Of a DNA stretch of 12,493 nt, positions 7,305 through 12,493 are shown piece by piece. The position numbers and the translations under genes are program-made. Location of the stretch: assembly GCA_964626495.1 (NCBI GenBank), contig CAZVFT010000071.1:1-12493 (forward strand), written 5' to 3'. The DNA is from JACNLN01 sp964626495. GTDB lineage: Bacteria > Fidelibacterota > Marinisomatia > Marinisomatales > CAZVFT01. Every line of letters starts with the position of its first letter. Within the stretch, counting starts at the first letter, position 1. Below the pieces are notes generated by a model. The model saw only the letters and a list, made by a program, of their open reading frames with translations. It was not told the origin of the DNA and did no database searches.

Positions 7305-7967
7305 TTATCGCTTACATGCAAGAGTTAAACCATCTCCAATCGGCACCATACTAATTGTCACGCGTTTATCACGATACACTTTTTCATTGAGAGACCTGAT
7401 GGCGCGTGTATCCGCATCTTGCTGTTGCTCGTCAATTACACTTCCTCCCCAGAGCACATTATCAATTGCAATAATGCCCCCACTGCGTACTAATTTCAAA
7501 GCACGTTCAAAGTAACCATTGTAGTTTACCTTATCTGCATCAATGAAAGCGAAATCATAGGATTCACCTTTTCCGTCAGCTATTAAACTATCAAGGGTAT
7601 CAATCGCTGGTGCAATCTGTAAATCTATTTTGTGGGTAACCCCGGCTTCCTCCCAGTATCGACGAGCAATATCCGTCCACTCTTTATTGATATCACAAGC
7701 CGTGATTTGTCCATCTTCGGGCAATGCTAAGGCTACAGCAAGAGTGCTGTAACCGGTAAAAACGCCTATCTCGAGTGTCCGGTGTGCACCAATTAATTCA
7801 ACTAGAAAAGCCATAAAAGCTCCCTGTTCAGGAGAAGTTTGCATCCGACTGTATTCCATTTTCATTGTTTCTTCACGCAGTCGTTTGAGCACATCGGGCT
7901 CCCGAACAGATACATCTAAAAGGTATTTACGAAGTTCTTTACTAAGAGATATGGTCGAAATGGACAT
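7305..7967 (-). CDS. SAM-dependent O-methyltransferase (class I, COMT/CCoAOMT-like)
   Basis: A 220-residue cytosolic methyltransferase of the Methyltransf_3 family. The SAM-binding motif I is TLEIGVFTGYST (64-75), followed by the acidic residue in TACDIN (Asp92), which should hold the ribose hydroxyls. The divalent metal triad of cation-dependent O-methyltransferases is visible as Asp143 in FAFIDADKVNY and Asp169-Asn170 in IAIDNVLWGG. The ATG at 7967 was chosen; a TTG two codons upstream is also in frame, and GAGGG lies just before both, so the start is uncertain by two residues. Relatives act on catechol-like groups, but small bacterial members are broad and the substrate cannot be read here. 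Use of SAM is common to all members and does not by itself link the gene to the MTA salvage genes. Confidence 0.9.
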   Translation of the reverse strand: MSISTISLSKELRKYLLDVSVREPDVLKRLREETMKMEYSRMQTSPEQGAFMAFLVELIGAHRTLEIGVFTGYSTLAVALALPEDGQITACDINKEWTDIARRYWEEAGVTHKIDLQIAPAIDTLDSLIADGKGESYDFAFIDADKVNYNGYFERALKLVRSGGIIAIDNVLWGGSVIDEQQQDADTRAIRSLNEKVYRDKRVTISMVPIGDGLTLACKR

Positions 7968-8224
7968 GATCAAATAGCCCTCAATAATTTGGAGTCACGA
8001 AAGTCGGTAAAAGTTAATATCCCAGAATGATTATCTAAAATAAAATAACAAAAATAAGGCTCATCACAATAATGTGTACCTGGATAGCATTTTCATTTTA
8101 CGATTTGTCCAATGTGATCCATATTCAATCTTACAAAAACTCTCGTAGCTTTTGTTACAACGAAACTGCTGACCCGCTCCCGAAGGGCGGACAGGGAAGA
8201 GAAAAGATCCCCCCTCACCTTTTT

Positions 8225-8253
8225 TCCTCTCCCGCCGGCTGGCGGAGAGAGGA
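8225..8253. repeat. Strong hairpin, 12-bp stem with one bulged base
   Basis: TCCTCTCCCGCC (8225-8236) pairs with GGCGGAGAGAGGA (8241-8253) around the loop GGCT, with a single bulged A at 8246. No T tract follows it in either reading direction (a T run precedes it on the plus strand), so it is not a typical intrinsic terminator and is better seen as part of a repeat element. Confidence 0.6.
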
Positions 8254-8333
8254 GTTCTTGGTAGCATGGCTTCAAACAGTTTTGCCCACAGGGTCTACAA
8301 CAAGAATCTGAGATGTGACTTCCCTGCAAAATC

Positions 8334-8376
8334 TTCTCCCCCTCGATGCCTGTCCGACTACCGGCGGAGGGGAGAA
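8334..8376. repeat. Hairpin arms flanking a GC-rich core
   Basis: TTCTCCCC (8334-8341) pairs perfectly with GGGGAGAA (8369-8376). Allowing a bulged C at 8342 the stem extends by two pairs. The enclosed core holds the CCTGTCCG copy shared with the left element. There is no T tract, so a terminator role is not supported. Confidence 0.5.
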
Positions 8377-8495
8377 TGAAAACCTGCCAGCCCTTCCGTT
8401 GGTCGGGAGCAGGCTGGGAGGGGGTGGTATTTGGGTGTTGACACCGCGTTAATGCTTGTATCTCGGACCATTTCTGAATACAAATTCATTTCTCT

Positions 8496-8530
8496 CAGTC
8501 GGGAGCCTGACAGAACCAGTCGGGAGCCTG
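8496..8530. repeat. Short direct repeat, 14 bp twice with a 21-bp period
   Basis: CAGTCGGGAGCCTG occurs at 8496-8509 and again, identically, at 8517-8530. Its core GTCGGGAGC also occurs at 8402-8410 in the neighbouring hairpin element. This may be a degraded tandem array derived from the same repeat family. Confidence 0.5.
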
Positions 8531-8687
8531 GCTGTGCCTGTTCGGCCTTTGACGGATCATTCAGGTACGGGATATTGTGAAAAACCAAAAATAATAACCA
8601 CTGCTCTTTCAATAAAAATTGAATTGTCAAGGAGCCATCAGATCAGGACACTGGATTGCAGGGACTGAAAATCCATATGGAAGAGTT

Positions 8688-10007
8688 CTACCGATTGCTT
8701 CGTTTAGAATAATAGTATATAAGAATTCCTATTCCAAGTGTCAGGACACCGGCGAGAGATTCAATCGGTCGAATGGAGATGCTGTGGATCACCATCCAGA
8801 GACAGAGAAGGATGTACAGAATGGGAACAACCGGATATCCCCACGTCCGGTATGGTCGAGGAAGATTCGGTTCTCGAAAGCGGAGGAATAGCACTCCTGC
8901 AACTGTAAGCCCGGTGGAAAGACTCAGGGTAAAGCCGACGTAAATCAGCAGTTTATCAAAAGTAGCGGTGAGTATCATCACAATAGCAACGACAGCTTGA
9001 AGTCCGATAGCGAAGACGGGGACCCCGCGCGAACTCAACGTCGCTAATTTCGTGAATAGCGGGAAGTCCTGACCGGCGGTTGAGTAAACACGTGGGCCGG
9101 TCATAACGAGGGCACTGATGGTAGAGATTAGCGATAGAGCAATGAGTAAGCTGATGAACTTTGCCGTGGCGGGTCCAAATAAATGGGTTGCTGCAATGTG
9201 ACCGACCTCCACTACGTTGGCAAGTTCGGAAAGTGGGACTGCTCGTAAAAATACAACATTCAGAAAAAAATAGAATACCATAACCAGAACCGTCCCTGTT
9301 ATCAGAGCCAGCGGGATGGTTTTCTTTGGTCGTTTTACCTCGCTGATGACATACGTAGCACCATTCCAGCCGCTGTAGGCGAAAGATACAAAAATCAAAC
9401 CCACAGCAAACGCAGGACTAAAAATGGTAGACCAATTGAGACTTTTTTCAACAGGTACTTGTACTGCGGATGGTGAATAGAGAAATCCAAAAATAATGAA
9501 TATCAAAAGTAAAAGCACCTTCACTAAGGTAAAAATATTTTGAATATAACTACCGCCTTTCACATCAATCATATGCATGAATGATAGTAGAACAACCAGA
9601 ATAAGAGCTCCCCATAGTGTTGGGAAGTGTGGAAATATTGCCCCAGTGTATTTTCCAAATGCCATGGCGGCAGCAGCAATGGGAGCGGAAAATCCAACAA
9701 TGAGTGAAATCCATCCCGCCAGAAAACCTAAGAGAGGGTGATAAATGCGTCTTAAAAAGTGATATTCACCGCCACTTCTGGGGAGGGCCGCGGATAACTC
9801 TCCGTAGGATAACGCTCCGCACAACGCAAATCCCCCGCCAACAACCCAGAGAAGCAGCACTGGACCTGTAGAACCAAGATCAGCCACAAGAAATCCAGTG
9901 GTGGTAAAAATGCCTGTTCCAATCATGCTGGCAACAACAATAACCGTGCTGCTGAAAAATCCTAAAACAGGCTTGACTTTATTGGATTGGTTCTGTTCCG
10001 ACTTCAC
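8688..10007 (-). CDS. APC-superfamily amino acid permease
   Basis: An integral inner-membrane transporter of 439 residues, the normal length for a 12-segment APC protein. The unwound substrate-binding part of the first membrane helix is visible as ASMIGTGIFTTTG (26-38). Other family marks are SYGELSAALPRSGGEYHFLR (67-86) and YSGWNGATYVISEVKRPKKT (211-230). Hydrophobic helices follow throughout to the C terminus. The start is GTG at 10007: an in-frame TGA lies a few codons upstream, no earlier ATG exists, and no clear binding site is visible, so translation may be weak. A TTGACA box lies at 10110-10115 on this strand, with only a poor -10 after it. Substrate is probably an amino acid taken up by proton exchange or antiport; it cannot be specified. 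The stop is TAG. Confidence 0.9.
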   Translation of the reverse strand: MKSEQNQSNKVKPVLGFFSSTVIVVASMIGTGIFTTTGFLVADLGSTGPVLLLWVVGGGFALCGALSYGELSAALPRSGGEYHFLRRIYHPLLGFLAGWISLIVGFSAPIAAAAMAFGKYTGAIFPHFPTLWGALILVVLLSFMHMIDVKGGSYIQNIFTLVKVLLLLIFIIFGFLYSPSAVQVPVEKSLNWSTIFSPAFAVGLIFVSFAYSGWNGATYVISEVKRPKKTIPLALITGTVLVMVFYFFLNVVFLRAVPLSELANVVEVGHIAATHLFGPATAKFISLLIALSLISTISALVMTGPRVYSTAGQDFPLFTKLATLSSRGVPVFAIGLQAVVAIVMILTATFDKLLIYVGFTLSLSTGLTVAGVLFLRFREPNLPRPYRTWGYPVVPILYILLCLWMVIHSISIRPIESLAGVLTLGIGILIYYYSKRSNR

Positions 10008-10139
10008 AATGAAATTTGAGATGTTTGCGATATAGAATCAATAAAAGCACGTAATATATTTTGACTGTGTATCTACCTGCTTTGGAAATACGAAGAGCAA
10101 TACTTCCAATGTCAATTTGATCTAAAATTGTACATAATT

Positions 10140-10649
10140 TTATAGTACCTTGACTGCCATATTAATAAGGTTCGTATTGTATTTGCTTTCGAATGTTATG
10201 ATATTTTTGCCTTCAATTTTCCAATGTTTGCATAAGTGTTCCATCTTACCTCCTAACTCTGCGTAAGAAACAAATATCCTGTCTGCTATCTCCCCAATGA
10301 AAAGGTTTCTTTCAATAGATGTTCTTGTAGTAATTCGTCTCACGGAAGACGGAAACTTAGATACGATCAGCAGTCGGCCTAAATCAATATATTTTTTTAA
10401 TTCCTTAGGTATTCTCCGCCATATACCTCTTGCAGGACTAATTATCACCGGCTGCGACCCTTGCAGTAAAATACGCAAGCATTCTTTCTCCATTGGCGAA
10501 TGGAACCCGCTGATTACCGATTTGCCCTCTTTTCGCCATTTTAGACAGAGATCGTAGGTTTTCAGGATCAGTTCACCGGGACATTTGACAGAACAGAATA
10601 GGGCAATTGGTTTGGTTTTTAGTAGATTGTTATCCCCTAAAGTAAACAT
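10140..10649 (-). CDS. Small DprA/SLOG-like Rossmann protein
   Basis: A 169-residue protein resembling only the Rossmann core of DprA/Smf. Seen from the sequence: an opening strand (PIALFCSVKCPGELI, 14-28) where DprA has its VGSR loop, then KSVISGFHSPMEKECL (43-58) where DprA has SGLARGID..AH, a middle segment with PVIISPARG (67-75), and TSIERNLFIGEIADRIFVSY (110-129), matching the RNRIIAGLSD..VVVEA block. The usual SAM-like N-terminal and winged-helix C-terminal domains of competence DprA are absent, and the SG and RN motifs are altered. Its ATG follows directly after the TGA of the GHKL-ATPase remnant, with AAAGG just before, so the two were translated as a unit. SLOG proteins bind nucleotides or single-stranded DNA, and several belong to defence systems. 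Its partner here is broken, so function is uncertain. Confidence 0.65.
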   Translation of the reverse strand: MFTLGDNNLLKTKPIALFCSVKCPGELILKTYDLCLKWRKEGKSVISGFHSPMEKECLRILLQGSQPVIISPARGIWRRIPKELKKYIDLGRLLIVSKFPSSVRRITTRTSIERNLFIGEIADRIFVSYAELGGKMEHLCKHWKIEGKNIITFESKYNTNLINMAVKVL

Positions 10650-11318
10650 TCAACCTTTGTCACTTATTACAGCCAACCCCCTTTGTGTGGTTTTGTACTT
10701 CTGTTTGCTGCTTTTTGGTTTCTCCGGAATAGTGAACACTAACAGTTTTTCTTTTTGTAATCTTTGGACCGCTCTTTTGATATTACCTGGTACGTTGGCG
10801 TGACCAAATAAATTTGCCAGCTCCATCTTGGATTTCGGATTTTCTGTGCATAAGTCTAAGATCTTCTCTTCTGTTGCACCTATTTCAACTTGGGCCTCAA
10901 CCTTGTACAAAGGATGTTTCTTGAAGACGGCAAGAAAATAATTTCGATCTATATCTGTGGTGAATTCAGGTCGAGGTGAACCATTTTTTTCGATTGCCTT
11001 GTAAATCTTGGGGAAACCTGTGGAACGTCCTTCAGTGAGGTCAAGTTCTTTCAAAAAGTCGCCGATTCTACGATTACGATAATTCCTTGCTACAACCCGT
11101 TTTTGTTTAAGCACCTTCGCATCAAGAGGCGGCAAAGGACCGGGGTAGCTCACAATTTCTATACAATCAAGCCGCACATTGACTTCGATACGGTTTGGAT
11201 GTTCATAGCTGCGATGATAAACAGCATTTGCCATTGCTTCTTCAATCGCCTCGTAAGGATAGTTGAAAAATCGCAAAGCTTCCGCCTGCCCCAGAACTTT
11301 TTGAACTTCCTCATTATG
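10650..11318 (-). pseudogene. N-terminally truncated GHKL-ATPase / winged-helix regulator (AlbA_2-associated family)
   Basis: The open frame begins right after an in-frame TGA (11319-11321) and encodes the C-terminal half of a protein normally about twice as long. Present: QAEALRFFNYPYEAIEEA and NAVYHRSYEHPNRIEVNV (N box of the HATPase_c_4 fold), IEIVSYPGPLPP, RNRRIGDFLKELDLTEGRST and GFPKIYKAIEKNGSP. A variable winged-helix region follows (EEKILDLCTENPKSKMELANL and on) and ends SDKG. Missing: the N-terminal AlbA_2/Schlafen-like domain that usually precedes this, and any start codon with a binding site; the first possible start is a TTG at 11276. The intact RhuM-Fic gene ends 31 bases upstream, occupying the place of the lost half. 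A truncated but still translated protein cannot be excluded. The DprA-like gene follows without a gap. Confidence 0.7.
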
Positions 11319-11349
11319 TCAAAGAATCGGCGGAACTTGGACGCGTCTC

Positions 11350-12351
11350 TCAATTCTCTCTATTAATCAAATTGACGATGACTTTCACAATCAGCTCTTT
11401 TTCTTCCGGGTTGCTCTCCGCCACCATCAGTGTGAGAGCCACGAGGGCGTTGTCGGCAATGCGTTTACTTCTGTCTTCCCTGTAAAGGCACCCGTTTCTA
11501 TCCAGAAACCATAGAAAGAGGGACGCGCCTATCCGTTTGTTGCCGTCCACGAAAGGGTGATTCTTGATGACAAAGTAAAGGAGATGTGCCGCCTTCTCTT
11601 CAACACTGGGGTATGCGTCTTTGCCACCTACTGTTTGGTAAATGGATTTCAGTGATCCCTTAAGCGAATCGTCCTTTTCAGCGCCAAACAGACTCACCTC
11701 TTCCCCAGACTTCTTAAGTTGGGTCGTCATTTCATCAATGCTTCTTCTGGCGGTTTTATAATCGAGAACAAACTTGACATCTTCGTGAGTATCCTGAATG
11801 ATTAGACTTCGGCGATCAAATTCGTCCAGTGTCTTCAGTCCATAGGCATAATCAGAAATGACCTGCAGCAATCCCCGTGTTTCGTATTGGGAAAGCTGCC
11901 GGGTTTCGACTACACTCTGGATAAGCCTGATACTGCGGGTCAACTCTTCCAGATGTTCCTCACGCTCCCGCAATCTCTTCTCATTGAGCGCATAGCCTTT
12001 TACTGTGTATTCACGGAGGACGTTTGTAGCCCAGATGCGGAAATCGGTTGCTGTTTTTGAATTAACGCGATATCCAACAGAAATAATCATATCCAGACTG
12101 TAGAAATTCATCTTTCGCAATTTCCCATCTGCGGCAACCTGTTCCAAAATGGAACAGGTTAATTTCTTTTCTAATTCCCTAGTTCTGTAAATGTTATTGA
12201 TATGTTTAACGATGGCAGGTCTATTTACACCAAATAAGGAAGCAATTTGATGTGCGTTCAGCCAAATGGTCTCTTCTCTCAATTGAACCTGAAAAGTTGG
12301 ATCTTTACCCCTCGGTTTATAGATGACAATGTCAGTTTGTTTATCTACCAT
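11350..12351 (-). CDS. RhuM-family protein with C-terminal Fic/Doc domain
   Basis: A 333-residue fusion. The N-terminal half is a RhuM domain: EETIWLNAHQIASLFGVNRP (26-45), KHINNIY (49-55), FYSLDMIISVGYRVNSKTAT (83-102), FRIWATNVLREYTVKGYALN (104-123). A charged helical linker (about 124-165) leads to a Fic domain with the motif HPFVDGNKRIG (265-275), close to the Doc-type HxFxDGNKR. Fic enzymes transfer AMP or phosphate groups to proteins. His265, Asp269 and Asn271 are all present, so activity is possible. The ATG at 12351 has only a weak binding site. RhuM genes are frequent passengers of type I restriction-modification loci and genomic islands. A separate antitoxin gene is not visible, and I could not identify an inhibitory helix with certainty. 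Confidence 0.9.
   Translation of the reverse strand: MVDKQTDIVIYKPRGKDPTFQVQLREETIWLNAHQIASLFGVNRPAIVKHINNIYRTRELEKKLTCSILEQVAADGKLRKMNFYSLDMIISVGYRVNSKTATDFRIWATNVLREYTVKGYALNEKRLREREEHLEELTRSIRLIQSVVETRQLSQYETRGLLQVISDYAYGLKTLDEFDRRSLIIQDTHEDVKFVLDYKTARRSIDEMTTQLKKSGEEVSLFGAEKDDSLKGSLKSIYQTVGGKDAYPSVEEKAAHLLYFVIKNHPFVDGNKRIGASLFLWFLDRNGCLYREDRSKRIADNALVALTLMVAESNPEEKELIVKVIVNLINREN
12136..12160. repeat. Perfect 10-bp inverted repeat inside the RhuM-Fic gene
   Basis: AACCTGTTCC (12136-12145) and GGAACAGGTT (12151-12160) flank the spacer AAAAT. It lies in codons for LTCSILEQV of the RhuM domain. It could be an operator-like site or a messenger hairpin near the start of the gene, but one such palindrome in a window of this size can arise by chance. 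Confidence 0.4.
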
Positions 12352-12360
12352 ATTCTTGGC

Positions 12361-12414
12361 TCACAAGTTAAACCCAAGATGATTCAAGATCTTTCTAATC
12401 TCCTCTTCCAGCTC
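12361..12414 (-). other. Possible C-terminal remnant of an upstream gene
   Basis: Just before the RhuM-Fic start, one minus-strand frame reads ELEEEIRKILNHLGFNL and then TGA (12361-12363). This charged helix ending in LGF resembles the tail of type I modification subunits (HsdM), where RhuM genes are often found. An in-frame TAA lies immediately before it (12415-12417), so at most a fragment is present. The resemblance is too short to be firm. Confidence 0.2.
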
Positions 12415-12493
12415 TTACAGGGCATCATCGATAATTACTTTTTACTTCTTCCTTTTTCCTTCATCCATCTCCAATCACCCATCATCCATTCAA
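12415..12493. repeat. Strand-biased low-complexity tract at the window edge
   Basis: From about 12436 to the end, the plus strand is almost only C, T and A (minus strand G, A and T), with TCATCCAT at 12461-12468 and again at 12482-12489, a 21-bp period. It carries no plausible coding frame and may be part of a degenerate tandem repeat that continues beyond the window. Confidence 0.4.

Larger units (their letters stand above)
8171..8418. repeat. Pair of inverted, REP-like intergenic elements
   Basis: Two GC-rich blocks appear related in opposite orientation. The left block (about 8171-8253) carries CGGACAGG (8188-8195) and, further on, CCTCTCCCGCCGG (8226-8238). The right block, read on the other strand, carries the same CGGACAGG (plus strand CCTGTCCG, 8349-8356) beside a CTCCCCTCCGCCGG-like stretch. 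Each ends in a strong hairpin. The match is imperfect and was judged by eye. The layout resembles paired REP/BIME-type elements. Confidence 0.4.
7968..8687. other. Spacer of about 720 bp with hairpin repeats and no supported gene
   Basis: This spacer separates the O-methyltransferase start from the permease stop; both genes are on the minus strand. Short open frames of 60 to 90 codons exist on both strands at about 8064-8668, but none has a family motif, several overlap each other in opposite directions, and they run through palindromic repeats, so I reject them as genes. The first part (to about 8155) is AT-rich and should hold the O-methyltransferase promoter. Bases about 8170-8550 are clearly more GC-rich than the rest of the spacer and carry the repeats listed separately. 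No rho-independent terminator with a proper T tract was found. Confidence 0.6.

Noticed and set aside
8225..8253. Intrinsic terminator
   Set aside because: The stem is strong but no T tract follows on either strand.
8496..8530. CRISPR-like array
   Set aside because: Only two 14-bp copies with a 7-bp gap; there are no further regularly spaced repeats or cas genes.
8064..8668. Several open frames of 60 to 90 codons on both strands in the large spacer
   Set aside because: They overlap one another in opposite directions, run through GC-rich palindromes, and lack family motifs; repeats explain them better.
11159..11353. 64-codon minus-strand frame between RhuM-Fic and the GHKL remnant
   Set aside because: It runs out of frame over the conserved start of the GHKL fragment, is rich in Arg, Lys and Phe without motif, and is a shadow.

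Overview
This is a bacterial chromosomal window of moderate, slightly AT-rich composition, with compact genes, ATG/GTG/TTG starts and ordinary stop codons (TAA, TGA and TAG are all used by intact genes). No rRNA, tRNA, CRISPR array or insertion sequence is visible. The phylum cannot be fixed from this sequence. The gene content (MtnA with an MTA/SAH deaminase, an NfeD-slipin pair, purine-rich spacers and GC-rich hairpin repeats in an otherwise AT-rich spacer) reminds me of uncultured FCB-type bacteria, but that is an impression.

Region 1 (1-3008) looks like methylthioadenosine salvage. A cytosine-deaminase-like amidohydrolase (MTA/SAH deaminase, + strand) converges on a two-gene minus-strand operon of mtnA (methylthioribose-1-phosphate isomerase) and a class II aldolase/dehydratase-fold gene. 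The stops of the two units overlap by 15 bp. No later genes of the classical Met salvage route (mtnC/D/E, mtnW/X) are in the window, so the aldolase could act as MtnB or as the aldolase of the shorter DHAP-type shunt.

Region 2 (3009-6092, + strand) is a membrane-quality-control operon: a full-length NfeD-type serine protease (ClpP-like domain, membrane bundle, OB domain), a slipin/stomatin, and a YbhB/PEBP-type secreted protein whose reading frame is broken by an apparent 2-bp insertion.

Region 3 (6293-7967, - strand) is an apparent operon of an SAM-dependent O-methyltransferase, a tiny membrane-protein frame interrupted by one in-frame TAG, and a PP2C phosphatase whose ATG overlaps the stop of the tiny frame (ATGA). 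The tiny frame is too short for ordinary ORF calling.

Region 4 (7968-8687) is a 0.7-kb spacer with GC-rich hairpins, an inverted pair of related repeat elements and short direct repeats. It is followed by a minus-strand APC-family amino acid permease (8688-10007).

Region 5 (10140-12493, - strand) is an accessory or defence-like segment: a RhuM-Fic fusion, an N-terminally truncated GHKL-ATPase/winged-helix gene of the AlbA_2-associated family, and a small stand-alone DprA/SLOG-like protein starting directly at the stop of the truncated gene. Before the RhuM-Fic gene are a short peptide tail that could be the end of another gene and a purine-rich low-complexity tract. This is the part of the window most likely to hold an undescribed system, although it has visibly been rearranged.
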